Below are positions 12,316 to 24,770 of a stretch of 64,000 bases of DNA, one piece after another. The DNA comes from Capsicum annuum. Taxonomy: Eukaryota > Streptophyta > Magnoliopsida > Solanales > Solanaceae. The notes under the pieces are model-generated. The model did no database searches. It was given only the letters and a program-made list of their open reading frames with translations, and was not told the origin of the DNA. The position numbers and the translations under genes were made by a program. How positions within the stretch are numbered: position 1 is the first letter of the stretch; every line of letters starts with the position of its first letter. The stretch covers positions 45,349,938-45,413,937 of the forward strand of contig NC_061121.1 in NCBI RefSeq assembly GCF_002878395.1, in the 5' to 3' direction.

Positions 12316-12817
12316 TACTATTATGGAAAAAACTTTTTGGCCATAAAATTTGGCCATAATAGTAATAAATGCTATTCACATTATAAACTAATTTATTTTA
12401 AGACATTTTTACCCTTTTCATCCTAAATTTAAATTTCTAACATTACTTTATTTATTATACCATTTTTCAATACATTGAAAACTATCCCAATACATGGGAA
12501 TGAATAATTTATTTATTTAATTATAATTATTTAATTTTATTAGTTGGAAATTACACAATTAAAAAATTATCAAATGTTGTAATATGTTATTAAGAAAATA
12601 AAAATTAATTAGTACAAGTTTATTTATTAATTGTTAGTTATATTTTTTCTTTTTTACATTTGTAGTTGTTTAATTTTTGTTCAACTTTTAATTATGTAGT
12701 ATAGTTTATACTTTGTACATGTTTTAAAATATTTAATTAAATTATTTTACTTAATTTTTATCTAGTTCGATTTTATGATTTTTTTAATGAATATGAAAAT
12801 TATTGTATGGAAATAGA

Positions 12818-14154
12818 GTTTTAACGGTGAATTTCCGAAATAGTCAGCTAAGTTTTAAAAATTTTCTTCAAATATCACTTATATTTTATTTAGGATCACA
12901 ATATCACTCAACTATCACTTTTTTCCTCAAAAAATAGTAAATACCTCAAAAGTCTTCTTCTCTCTTGGTTGACATGAATGACACTAATTTTTTTTTTTAA
13001 AGACTAGACCTATTTAACTCATCAAACTCATTCAATCAAACTATAGTTCTTTTTTCCTTTGAAAGAATGCATTAATTTATTAAAAAAAATTATACTTAGA
13101 AAAACTTTATCGGTACTAAAACTTGAAATATATTTTTTCATGGGTTATTTTTGTCATTGGCCACTCATAATTTTTTAATTTCCTACAAAAATTATTTTTA
13201 TGTTTTTAGAGATAATAATATGACTCAACTTTCACTATTATTCTAAAAAAAAAATAAGTATCGTATATGTCTCTTTCTCTTCTAATTGGCGGACCATGTT
13301 ATTAAATTATTTTTTTTAATAAGAGACTTATTTAAATCATCAAACTTATTTAGTCAAAATTATATTCTTATTATTTTCTTTAAAATATATTAATTATTAA
13401 GAAAAAACTTTCATGCTTAGAAATCTTTTATCATTACTTAAACTTTCAATTTTTTTCTAAAGTTATTGTTTTGGATTATTATAAATATTATTGGAGTCGC
13501 TTATAAAAATTCCATTTTGTTTTTGCTAAGAAAATAATATCACTCAATTATTAATATTTTTTCAAAAAATACTAAGTACCTCGAAAGTTTCCTCCTCTTC
13601 TAATTAGCATGTCATATCAGTAAACCATCATTTTTTAAAAAATAATAAACATATTAACTCCACAAACTCATTTAACAAAAATAATAGTTTTATCTTTTTA
13701 AAAATATATATTATTTTATTAAGAAGAAATTCTTATACTTAGGTATTTATACTTTTTTTATAGAGTTAATTTCCTAGATAATCATTCTGGTTTTTATATA
13801 TAATTGCCTACAAAGATCAGTTATTTTCTAAATAAAATAATACCACTAAATTACATAAGTTATCTAGATATTTTAATTTACATTTAAAATAATATGATAA
13901 AGATTAAGTATGGTAAAGAATTGCTAAACAGTAAAATTAAACTAATGCATTTTTGTAAAAAAAGGAATAAAACTATAATTTTGAGTAAATGAGCTTGATG
14001 AATTAAATGATTTATTATTTAAAATTGTGATTTTAATGACATGACATGTCAACTAAGAGAAAGAATATTTTTGAGGAATAGTTGAGTAATATTGTGGTCC
14101 TAAATGAAATATAAGTGATATTGAAAGAAATTCTCAAATTCACTCAGAATTTTA
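12818..14154. mobile_element. Nested fold-back segment with internal tandem blocks
   Basis: The left arm (about 12818-12990) and right arm (about 14040-14154) are inverted copies; 'caatatcacttatatt' and 'ggaccacaatat.actcaacta' are recognisable in both. Between them a block of about 310-350 bp recurs about three times (near 12838, 13148 and 13491). Each holds 'actcaact.tcac', 'ttcttctaattggc' and 'ctcatcaaactcatt' variants. I could not fix a target duplication, so the ends are approximate. Confidence 0.6.
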
Positions 14155-14421
14155 ATAATAACATGTTTTGGCATTTTTAATTTTTTTTTTATTTTATATT
14201 TGTATATATATAGATATACTAACAAAATACGTTGTGGTTAAATATAAAAAATTATTTTGCTAAATAATTTAACCATAATATTTTTTTTTCGCAACATTTG
14301 TAGCAATAAATGTGGCTGAAATTTATATACACATTTTATATGGTCCATGACTAAGAATTTATACTTATTGCTATGAAATCTATTATGTTGTAGACTATAG
14401 TTATAAAGAAAATTTTACTTT

Positions 14422-14423
<2 letters not shown>

Positions 14424-14459
<36 letters not shown>

Positions 14460-14460
14460 C

Positions 14461-14491
<31 letters not shown>
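14424..14491. repeat. (TA)n simple repeat
   Basis: A nearly pure (ta)n tract interrupted by a few 'catac' units. Similar shorter tracts lie at about 15245-15275 and 15535-15550. Confidence 0.9.
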
Positions 14492-15149
14492 GTAAGTGAT
14501 TTTATCCTCGACAAATAATTTGTATCTATCTTCATATAATTAGCGAGAATTTATAAAAAAAATATTAGATTAAGTATATTAATTAATAAAATAATTATAT
14601 ATAATAATTTATTTATTCAAATTATATTTGAAACTTATAAATAAGATCCTATAAATTCGAATTAAACTGAATAATAAAAACCTCTAAAATTCTTAAAACA
14701 CTAGATCATGATGAAGCTTGAGTGAAACATATTAAAAGTTTTGTTTAAATTCTTTATAATTAGTTAATTGAAGTTAATAGAATCGTTAATATAGATATTT
14801 ATTTTCTAAAAAAATAATATTTGAAACTTACAAGTTATAAAATTGAATCGCATCATTGACAAAACTAATCAAAATGGACTGATAAAAATATTATTTCGAT
14901 GAAACAAGTCTAAAGTAAAATTTAGTAAAGTTAATTTGTTTAGATTTATTATAATAAGTTGATTAAAAAAAAATAAAATTTAATCACTTATTTATTTAGA
15001 TATAAATTATTGTACAAATACACTTTTGTGATAGCTATGTTCAATTATTAATCCTTGGTTCAACTAATTATAACTATATTTATAATAATTATTAATTAAT
15101 AATTTAGTATTAGACTATAAAAACATTGTTCAGATAGATGAGGTTTGAA

Positions 15150-15235
15150 TCCTCGAATAAAATAACCGTTCTCGTAACACTTGATCAAGGTAAAGTGTGT
15201 TGATTTGTTGTTATCACAATATTTTATAAATTATA

Positions 15236-15277
<42 letters not shown>

Positions 15278-15790
15278 TTTATTTAAGCTTAATAATAATA
15301 AAAAAAATCATTAGAGATCATTTTAGTAACAAATAATAATTCATAATTTATCAAATCGATGTAATATAGGGGTGAAAGACTTATATGATTAACACCTATA
15401 TGTCATTCTCTTTTGTTCGACAGATGTGAACTATATGCATAATTTTTATAAGTGTCAACGTTTATCAGGTTTAAGGTATGTTGAATTGTCGTTATTGCGA
15501 TATCTTACAAATTATACCTGAGAATTATTAAATTATATATATATATATATTAATTTTATTTAACCATATACTTAAAAAATAAAGAATTAGAGGTCAATTT
15601 AGTAACAAATATAAGTAATGATTCACAATTTATCAAACCGGCGTAACATAGGGGCGAAAGACTTGTACCATCAACATTTATGTCTCACTCTCTTTGGTTC
15701 AGCCCATATGACTATCTGAATAATTTTTATAATGTGTCAACATTTACCACTTCTAAAGTGTGATAATTTGTAGTTATTGAAATATTTCAA
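15150..15790. repeat. Two-copy direct repeat, about 310-bp unit
   Basis: The block with 'tttagtaacaaata', 'caatttatcaaa.cg.cgtaa.ataggggcgaaagact' and 'gtgtcaac.tttat' occurs twice in direct orientation (about 15150-15470 and 15470-15790). It lies inside the Mutator-like element. Nothing coding. Confidence 0.65.
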
Positions 15791-16404
15791 ATATTATTTT
15801 TATAAATTATTCAAATATATAATTTTATTTTATTTTAACATAATAATTAAAATAATTAAGCATTGTACCACTTAAATGGGCATTTGTGATTTGTTTATCT
15901 CACTTATAAAGAATGATAAACAGACAATAGATCGACATGTTTGCTTGTGTTGCTTGCTTAGATATTTTATTTTATATTTGTTTATTTAACTTTACTTTTT
16001 AATATATTATATATTTGAGAATTACGTAAAAGTATTATAAATCATAATAATTAACAACTCAAAATAATTAAAAAGACGTAAAAAATTTAAATGACTCTCT
16101 AAATTTTATTACTGACACATAAATTGAGACAAAAGAACAAGTACTATAAATCACAATAATTAATAAATTAAAATATTTTAAAAATATATAAAAAAGATTA
16201 GTACACTCTCAAAATTGTATCAATACCACATAAATTGAGGCAAAGGGTATAACAGATATTATTTAAAAATTATTATGTTTTTTAAAAATTTAAATTACAT
16301 AATTTAAATAATTTTTTAATATTAATTTGAAAATATTTTAATAACAAAATTATCCGTCATAAATTTCAACTTATTTAAAATAAATAAATACACTTTATTA
16401 CAAC

Positions 16405-16450
16405 CTACTCCCTCTGTCCCATCCCATGGTTGATATAGTGAATTTAATTT
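16405..16450. repeat. Stowaway-like end fragment
   Basis: The sequence 'ctccctctgtcccatccca' resembles the outer end of Stowaway-type elements. I found no matching second end, so this is a fragment at best. Confidence 0.35.
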
Positions 16451-17673
16451 TCACTACATTTTGATCCTGTACAATAAATATATTTTATTAAACTTATTTA
16501 AAATAAACAAATAGATTTTCTTATTTTTATTGGATAGTCATTTATTGATTATCATTTTTCAATGTGGTAATTGACTTTTAAGTTTAGAAAATAACAAAGA
16601 CTTTAATTTTCTTTAATTAAAAAAAGGAAAAAAATTAATTTGTTTTGAAAGAGAAAGGTCATTGAAGTCTTTTTATAATTATGGCCAAATTTTTATGGTC
16701 ATTTAGCACTATCCTACTATTATATGAATAAATTTTAGATTTACTACTTTAAAAGTAGATTTCAAAATAACTCTACTCAATTATTTTGCCTTTTTGGAGG
16801 TGAATTGTGATTTCCTTACAACCACGAGCACGTTCGAATTTGTATACAGTCATAGTTACCCCCGGGGTCTAGATCTGTATTTATAATAATCAAAATTCTC
16901 ATTCCCCAAGAATGAAATATAATTATGTCTTAAGCCTATTAAATTATGATAGCTTAAAAACTCTTTCAAGATATTGCTACTTCAGGAGCAAATCGAGACA
17001 TACATATGATGTAGAGAATTTTTCTCTAACATATCTTATAGTCATAATAAGTGTGTGAAAATATTATCACTTTTGGTGATTATTATTATTATATTATTCC
17101 TTTACGTTTATATTCGTGTATTTAATCACTTGTCTTCTTTTAGACATATTATGCACTACTACCACATTCCTTTCAAGAATGAAGCAAGTTGCCAACTTTC
17201 GAATTCATCATATATTGCTACCATATTCGCTTCATGGAATAGAGCACATCAATGAGATATGTTTCATGACTTTTCACCAAACACCCATTATTTTGCCTTA
17301 GCCATCATAATATCATCAAAATGGTGTATTGAGATTCAAACTCAATATCTTATCCATATAAAGGCGTTTCCAGATATAACTCGATGGGACTTGAACCCAA
17401 CATCTTATCATCATGGTGCATTGAAAATTTTAACTCAATATCTTACCCTCTTAATGAAATGAGACTTAAATTCATCATTATATATTTTAACAATATTGTT
17501 CTTCATGAACAAATTTAAAACATAAGTGGTTCCAAACCAATTATTTTTCCTCAAATCCAACAATAATTATATTATTAGTAGTAAAAGACAAATAATATAA
17601 CGAACTATTAACCTTGAAATTACTTCTAGATTTATAATCTCACCTTGTTTGGCAGAGTCTCATGTTGATAACA

Positions 17674-17806
17674 TGTTATAAAATAACAAAAAATAAAGAA
17701 GAAGAGTAGAGAAAGAGAGAGATACTTCAAATCCTGATAGATATCAACATAGATCTTATATATATTCTTGATAGGCATTCACTATAATATAAATACAATT
17801 ATAACA
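17674..17806 (-). repeat. Shortened 5' LTR of Copia element B
   Basis: It begins TGTTATAAAATAACAAA and ends CAATTATAACA (plus strand) but is only 133 bp. Compared with the 252-bp partner it lacks about 120 bp from the middle, including the TATA region. The primer-binding motif lies just inside at about 17659-17673. Confidence 0.8.
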
Positions 17807-18116
17807 GTTACTTAATTATTCTCCTAATACTAAACACTTTGAAACCAACTCAAATTTGAGCATTGAAAATTTTCCTCATATTAATATACATGTACTATTT
17901 TTTGTGATGCAAATTTCTTTGTATAAATTTAGGATTCTCTTTATTTCTTTAACTAATTTAGGTGTACGCGCCTTGCGCGTGTACCTCACTTTAACGAGTT
18001 TAGAGGATATTTGTTTAAATAATAAAAATGAATATAATAATTAAATTTAATATCTTTTGAGTATGTGGAAATGAAGAATTTATTTATCAAACCTAATCTT
18101 TACCAAAATATTTTTA
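17807..18116. other. Short intergenic stretch
   Basis: A stretch at 17955-18000 ('cgcgccttgcgcgtgtacctcacttt') resembles one near 2241-2280. I see no gene; the 62-codon frame at 17856-18044 has no recognisable content. Confidence 0.4.
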
Positions 18117-18757
18117 AAAGTCGATCGACATTTATCTACCATCTGTAAATTGCAACAAAACAATACAATGATAGAGACATAATATAATACAATGAAATCT
18201 AATCTTTACACACAAAAACTTTCTCAAAGTCGTCTGACACTCATCTACCACTTGTAAACAATAACAATGAAATCTAATCTTTACACGCAAAAACTTTCTC
18301 AAAGTCGTCTGACACTCATCTACCACTTGTAAGCAATAAAAGAATAATACGATAATAGAGATATCAAATTAATATAACTAAACCTAACCTTTACATAAAA
18401 AAATTCTCAAGGCCGACCAACATTTATCTATCACCTGTAAACTGCAACAAAATAATAAGATAAAAGTGATACCAAAATAATACAATTAAACTTAAATTTT
18501 ACACACAAAAATTTTTCAAAGTCGATCGAGATTCATCTACGAATTGTAAACTACCACAAAATAACAAACTAATAGAGATATTACGATAATACAATTAAAC
18601 CTAACCTTTCCCTATAATTTTTTTTAAAGTCAATCCACATTCATCTAGCATCTGTAAATTAAAATAAAATAATAAGATAATAAGGATATTAAAACAATAT
18701 AATTAAAATTAACATTTCCACAAGAAATTCTTTAAAGTCAACCGACATTCATCTACA
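18117..18757. repeat. Tandem repeat, about 110-bp unit, seven copies
   Basis: Repeat phases marked by 'aaagtcgatcgacatttatctac' variants fall at about 18117, 18227, 18300, 18410, 18517, 18627 and 18734. Spacing is 107-110 bp except for one 73-bp short unit. Every unit contains 'cta(a/c)ctttacac' and 'gtaaa.tgcaacaaaat' segments. The last unit is cut short by the LINE tail at 18757. Confidence 0.8.
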
Positions 18758-21700
18758 ACCTACAACAACAACAACAACAACAAACCCAGTGTATTCCCAC
18801 CTAGTGGGGTCTGGGGGGTAAGATGTACGCAGTCCATACCTCTACCTCTGATGAAGTAGAAAGGCTGTTTCCGATAGACCCCCGGCTCAAGGCACGAGAT
18901 ACCACACAAACACATAGTAAAGCACAGAAGCAGATTACATAACATAAATACGGCACCCATAAGTAATATAAAACAGAGGAAAGCAGAGGAAAGCACAAAG
19001 ATTCGTAATAAAACATGGAACACGGAACACGGAATCATAACAGGAATAAAACCCCCACCAAGTAATTCCCTACACTAGCGACCCAAACTAGCCCTAATCC
19101 TCTGCCGTAATTCGCGTCCTCCAGACCTTCCTATCTAGGGTCATGTCCTCGGTGAGCTGTAACTGTTTCATGTCCCGCCTAATCACCTCACCCCAGTACT
19201 TCTTCGGCCTACCCCTACCCCGCCTAAAACCATCCAACGCTAGCCTCTCACACCTACGGACCGGGGCATCCATGCCCCTCCTCTTCACGTGTCCGAACCA
19301 TCTCAATCGTGCTTCCCGCATCTTGCACTCCACTGAAGTCACACCAACCTTCTCCCAGATAGTCTCATTCCGAACTCTATCCCCTCTAGTCAGTCCACAC
19401 ATCCAGCGCAACATCCGCATTTCTGCCACCCTCATTTTTTGGATGTGGGAGTTCTTAACTGGCCAACACTCCGCTCCATACAACAAGGCCGGACGAACTA
19501 CCACCCTGTAGAATTTGCCTTTAAGCTTGGGCGGCACCTTCTTATCACACAGCACCCCCGACGCGAGTTTTCACTTCATCCATCCCACCCCAATACGGTG
19601 CGAGACATCCTCGTCAATCTCACCGTTACTCTGGATCACGGACCCAAGATACTTTAACTTATCCCTCTTACATACCTCCTGTGCTTCCAGCTTCACTACT
19701 ACCTCATTCTCCCGCCTCACGTCATTAAACTTGCATTCCACATACTCTGTCTTGCTTCTGCTCACCCTGAACCCTTTAGACTCAAGAGTTTGCCTCCACA
19801 CCTCTAATTTGTCATTCACACCCCCTCGAGTCTCATCTATCAGAACTACATCGTCTGCAAAAAGCATACACCATGGCACCTCCCCTTGAATACGCCGCGT
19901 CAACACATCCATCACCAACACAAATAAAAAGGGACTAAGAGTAGATCCCTGATGCAATCCTGTCAGGACAGTGAAATACTCTGAGTCTCCTCCCGCCGTC
20001 CTCACCTGGGTTTTCGCTCCATCATACATATCCTTAATTACTCTGATATATGCCAGTGGTACTCCACTCACCTCCAAGCATCTCCAAAGCACCTCCCTGG
20101 GGACTTTGTCGTAAGCCTTCTCCAGGTCGATAAACACCATGTGCATATCCTTCTTCCTCTCCCTATACTGCTCCACCAACCTCTGTACCAGGTGGATTGC
20201 CTCCGTCGTCAAGCGGCCGGGCATAAATCCGAACTGGTTTTCCGAAATAGACACTATCCGTCTCAGCCTCACCTCGACCGTTCTCTCCCAGATCTTCATA
20301 GAGTGACTCAATAACTTAATCCCCCTATAGTTATTGCAACTCTGAATGTCCTCCTTATTCTTATAGAGAGGGATCATGGTACTCCCCCTCCACGCCTCGG
20401 GCATCTTTGCCGTCCTGAAGATTTCATTAAACAATCCAGTCAACCACCTTACACCAGCCTCTCCAACGAACTTCCAAAACTCCACCGGTATCTCATCCGG
20501 CCCCGTCGCCCTACCCCTTCGCATCCTGCAGACAGCTTGTCTAACCTCTTCTACCTTAAAACGTCTACAATAGCTAAAATCCCGACACTCCTCTGAGTGC
20601 TCCAGTTCCCCTAACACAATAGCTCTATCCCCTTCGTCATTCAAGAGCCTATGAAAATACGACTGCCATCTCTTCTTAATGTGGCCGTCCTCCACCAACA
20701 CTCTACCGTCCTCCCCCTTAATGCACCTCACCAGATCGAGGTCACGACCCTTCCTCTCCCTAGCCTTAGCGAGTCTAAACAACTTTTTCTCCCCTCCTTT
20801 CCCCTGTAACCCTGCATACAAGCTCTCAAAAGCGGCCGTCTTAGCTGCCGTGACTGCTGACTTCGCCTCCTTCCTCGCTAGCTTGTACTCTTTCCTGTTT
20901 ACCCACTTCTCCTCTTCATCCTTACTTTCCACCAACTTAGCATACGCCCCTTTCTTGGTCCCCACTTTCTTCTCCACCTCTTTATTCCACCACCAATCCC
21001 CCCGATGGTGCCCGGCCCGGCCCCTAGAAACACCCAACACCTCACTTGCATTCTCCCTGATGCACCTTGCCGCCCTGTCCCACATACTATCCACGTCCCC
21101 CCTACACTCCCATACCCCCATTCCCGCCAACCTCTCCCCTATCTCCCACGCATTCACTGGCGTCAGGCCGCCCCACTTAATTCTCGGTCTACACTCCTTA
21201 CTCCTCCTCTTTCTATTCTTCTTTATACCCAAATCCATAACCAAGAGCCTATGCTGGGTCGAAAGATTCTCACTCGGGATGACTTTACAGTCCTTACACA
21301 ACGCCCTATCCCCTTTCCTAAGTAACAAAAAGTCAATCTGAGTCCTGGCTACCGTGCTTCGAAAGGTGATCAGGTGCTCGTCCTTCTTCGGGAAGCCCGA
21401 GTTCACCACCACCAGCCCAAAGGCCCTCGCAAACTCCAATAGGGTCGCCCTCTCTTCATTTCTCTCCCCAAAACCAAAACCACCATGCACATCACCAAAG
21501 CTTCCCGGTAGCGCCCCGATGTGCCCGTTGAAATCCCCTGCTACAATAATCTTCTCCGAACTAGGCACGCCTCTCACCACCTCCTCCAAAGCCTCCCAAA
21601 ACCACATTTTCTCCTCCCTCTCCGATCCCACTTGCGGCGCATAAGCACTACACACGTTCAGGGTAAACCCCCGAATGACCAACTTAATAGTCATCAACCT

Positions 21701-21990
21701 ATCGTTGATCCTCTTCACCTCCACTACCTGACCTCTAAGCTCTTCATCTACTAAGATGCCAACTCCATTCCTACGCCTGTCGCTCCCAGAGTACCACAGC
21801 TTGTAACCATCCACATCCCTAGCCTTAGACCCTACCCACTTGGTCTCTTGGACACACGCAATGTTGATCCTGCTCTTCCTAAGAATCTTCACAAGCTCTA
21901 TGAACTTACCCTGAAGGGTCCCTATATTCCAAGACCCAACCCTCAGCCTACCGTCATGCCCTCCACTACCCTCCCACAAAGTTTCAATTT
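18757..21990 (-). mobile_element. RTE-type LINE, near intact
   Basis: On the minus strand this is a long reading frame, then a 300-bp 3' UTR, then a (TTG)n tail, seen on the plus strand as the (caa)n run at 18763-18784. One open frame with an endonuclease and a reverse transcriptase plus a simple-repeat 3' tail fits the RTE clade. The 3' UTR ends in 'ggtatggactgcgtacatc' and 'gggaatacactgggtttg', the same terminal words as the second copy at 55250-55310. The 5' boundary is approximate, and I found no target duplication. Confidence 0.88.
19094..19570 (-). pseudogene. RTE LINE polyprotein, C-terminal continuation
   Basis: This is the same frame as the preceding 829 codons, beyond the single TGA. 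It encodes the conserved C-terminal region of this LINE family, with 'GAECWPVK', 'MRMLRWMCG', '[13 protein letters not shown]' and the basic 'GRGRPKKYW' block, and ends at 19094. With the stop counted as one codon the whole frame would be about 988 codons. No other stop or frameshift was found along it. Confidence 0.85.
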
Positions 21991-22060
21991 CTTGTCTGAG
22001 CAAAAATTTTGACCCTAAAGAATTATTTTGAATAAAAACAAAGAAGATATATATACACAC
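19571..22060 (-). pseudogene. RTE LINE polyprotein: endonuclease and reverse transcriptase
   Basis: The frame has 829 codons. An exonuclease-endonuclease-phosphatase domain covers about residues 41-280. Its expected active-site residues are all present: Asn45 (GSWNIGTL), Glu72 (QETKW), Asp176/Asn178 (GDFNGH), Asp243 (QIDFLL) and His270 (STQHRLL). Reverse transcriptase covers about 520-770, with '[10 protein letters not shown]', '[10 protein letters not shown]', '[14 protein letters not shown]', '[13 protein letters not shown]' and the catalytic 'FADD' at about 734. The first 35 or so residues are probably read-in from upstream and not part of the original protein. The frame ends at a TGA (19571-19573) directly after 'GWMK'. 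The same frame then continues '[11 protein letters not shown]', so one nonsense change separates it from its C-terminal part. Confidence 0.9.
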
Positions 22061-24767
22061 ACATGTTGAATTCTATTATGCTGATAAAAATAGTGAAAGA
22101 GTTGAGGGTTAGAAAATCAAGCATCCACCATCTATATATGCAATCAAATCAAGTTAGATAAGCATCAATCATATTCTCCCAATAGGCAAACCGATTTGTT
22201 CTCTAATTTAACGTACGTCTCAATATTTATAGAAATATTGACTTAATAGAGTCTTATATTAGGAGTATTTTTCTAATTAAATAGTAGAAAGAAAAATATT
22301 AATATAATGCAAATCACTTTCAGCAAAAAAATAAAAAAGAAGTTGGAACTTCAAATATTACTTTCGTTAACCTCAACCAAATCATGAATAAACGCTTGTT
22401 AATAGCCTATATTGACAGATTTTTAAAATTAACTTGTTTCAAAAATTGTGTGTTTTTTTAAAATAATAATTTAACTTATTTTTAAAGCTGTTAAGGTTAC
22501 CTTAATTGTTAATATACACGTTACGATATATATATATATACTAATTTTGTCACGTGTGTCTCAAGTCAATAAATAGAATTATGTATAAAAAGAATGATTT
22601 ATTCTCTAGTTTAACTAATCTCAATATTTATAAAAGTATTTCCTTAATAAAGTTCAATTTTAGGAGTATTTTTCTAATTAAATAATAGAAAAAAAATATT
22701 AATTAATTCTCCTACTATATATTTTAGGAAGTGTAGCAAAAAAAAAATATTAATTAATTCTCTTACCATATATTTTAGGAGTCCAATATATTTTAGGAAG
22801 TCTGATTAATATAATAAAAATAATTAAATAATAAATTAAAAAAAAAGTGAAAAGACAACTTTATCTAAAGATGAGTTTTTAATGAAGGGTAAAAAGTTCA
22901 AATCACTTTTCTAATCACACTTTTAATATTTTATAGATATAGATTATATATTATAGATTATAGATATTTATTATAGATATAGATATAGATTATAGATATA
23001 AATTATAGATGTATTTTCAAAGCTGGTTACGGATTAGTTTTTTTAATACTAAAGTTGGTTTAAGAATTATTTTTTTACAAAATTAATGTTATTTATGTAG
23101 AATTTTTAAAACCATAAAGTGCTTTAATGCTGATTTCAATTGAGCTTCATAAATCTTAGTTATCTTATATTAAAGGTCCTAAAATCGAACTTTAATTTGT
23201 CATAAAATAATTTGCTTTGTATTCATTGTTTAAATTATGTTTAACTTTTCATGTAAATTTGCTTTTGGTTACTTTTATAGGTTATTTAGGTTTGATTTAG
23301 AACAAATGTAATATATATTTGATGATTCCAAGTTAAAATTTGATACCAAGTTTAAAAATAAAATAGAGTTATTTGTTTTTCTTAAAAAATTGCTAACTTT
23401 GAATGCAAATTAATTTTAAAAGTTTTCTTTTGTTTAATTAATGCTACTATCAATCAAAAAAAACCTTTTTGACGCATTGGAATTGAAAAAATTGAGATAT
23501 TTTATAAAGGGCGAAGAAACCCCAATCATATCATCAGAACTCATATAGGTTTGTAATTTATGAATTTGCCAATGGTCCAAGACAATTGCAAATACGATAA
23601 GCCTTTGTATGTCATGCATATGATGGACACTAAGCTACATGAAATGTTTTATTAGGTAATTTTTCCTTTTGAAATTAATTCCTTTCCCTTTAGTTTAGAA
23701 TTTGTTAATCTTTTTCGGTTAAAAATTTTGGCGCTTACATTGTCATCTTGTGCATTACTATTATCCACTATATTATTGTTAATTTGTTACAAATAGTTGT
23801 GTTATATTATTATGCTCATATTAATGTCTTTTGTTATATTTTGTAATATTTAAAATTTTAAAATTAATTAAAAAATATTTATTTAATTTTAAATAATTAA
23901 AGATTACACATGCGAGACACGTGCAATTAAACTAGTAACATTGAAATTAGTCAAATTGAATCTAGAAAAGCAAAACATAACTACTATATTGTCAAATAGG
24001 AGTAAATAATATATTTGAATTCCAAGATATTTTAAATCTTATAAAATTACTTTTAATTGTATGTAATTTTAGTTTTTCCTTTAACGTATCTTCCATATAG
24101 AAGGAATCAAGCTGATAAAACTTCGGAGAATTCTAAATCTTATTATTACTTTAAGATTAATGGTCAATTAAACTTGATTTTAAGATGCTATTTCAATTAA
24201 ACACCAAGGTAGAACAAGCTACTACATATACTTACAAAGAGAAGGTGAAGATAAATGACAAGATTTACGCATCTTTTTGTTTAATGACTCATGGGACTGC
24301 TCCTAGGTACTCATAAAATTAAAATAATAGGTGAACAAACACCATAGCATATATCAATACACGATCATATATTCTAGTAAAGACAAGATAAATCATCACA
24401 AAATACTTTTAACATGATCTGAAACAAAACTCATTATCTAACGATGACCATTGATAATTTATTTGGAAGAACAAGAACATTCAATATCAATTAACTAGGC
24501 AAAATTTGGTCACAATTCAAACATCTCAAACATTAGTAATCTAAATAGCATTATTAAAAAAAAAAAAAAAAATCAACGGCTTGAAGTCTTAAATCCAGCA
24601 AACATGTGAACTATCAACCTTTAGATGTCGTTTGCTAGGCAATATAAGGTGGAATATCTCATGATTAAGTCTGGCGCTAAATTTATATCGGGTTTGGTTC
24701 AAAGTATAATTTATCCGAGGACTAATTGGTACCATCAACTCAACATGGCAGAAATTAAATACCAAAC
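21991..24767. other. A+T-rich sequence with short direct repeats
   Basis: Two direct copies of a roughly 110-bp block (about 22198-22310 and 22596-22702) share 'ttaggagtatttttctaattaaata' words. The 'aatcacttttctaa...ttatagatatagatta' module also found near 6437-6590 lies at about 22850-23010. Around 23905-23935 'acatgcgagacacgtgcaa' followed by 'ttaaactagt' resembles a Helitron 3' end only loosely. No gene is visible. Confidence 0.45.
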
Positions 24768-24770
24768 TTA

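Larger units (their letters stand above)
12325..16714. mobile_element. 4.39-kb non-coding Mutator-like element
   Basis: The left end GGAAAAAACTTTTTGGCCAT continues as 'aaaatttggccataat'. The right end, read on the minus strand, starts GGATAGTGCTAAATGACCAT and continues as 'aaaaatttggccataat'. It is flanked by an exact 9-bp duplication, tactattat, at 12316-12324 and 16715-16723, and interrupts Copia element B. Removing it restores continuity of the Copia leader. No transposase frame is present. The interior holds repeated blocks, simple repeats and a nested fold-back segment. Confidence 0.88.
9721..17806 (-). mobile_element. Copia element B, split by a Mutator-like insertion
   Basis: It is the same family as the element at 4197-6292 but on the minus strand. 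The 3' LTR is at 9721-9972, followed inward by the complement of the polypurine tract (ctccccctt). An RNase H remnant lies at 10177-10497. Decayed pol sequence, with many stops, runs to about 12315. After a 4.39-kb insertion, the leader resumes at 16724-17673 and matches 4440-5270 of element A in reverse. The 5' LTR is at 17674-17806. The two flanks (tttat and gttac) do not match, unlike element A. Confidence 0.85.

Noticed and set aside
20679..21341. 220-codon plus-strand frame
   Set aside because: It is the antisense shadow of the LINE polyprotein, with Ser/Pro/Leu-rich composition and no domain. The same holds for the other plus-strand frames between 19143 and 21754.
23905..23940. Possible Helitron 3' end (imperfect palindrome followed by CTAGT)
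   Set aside because: The hairpin is weak, no matching 5' TC end or Rep/helicase was found, and A|T insertion context cannot be shown.
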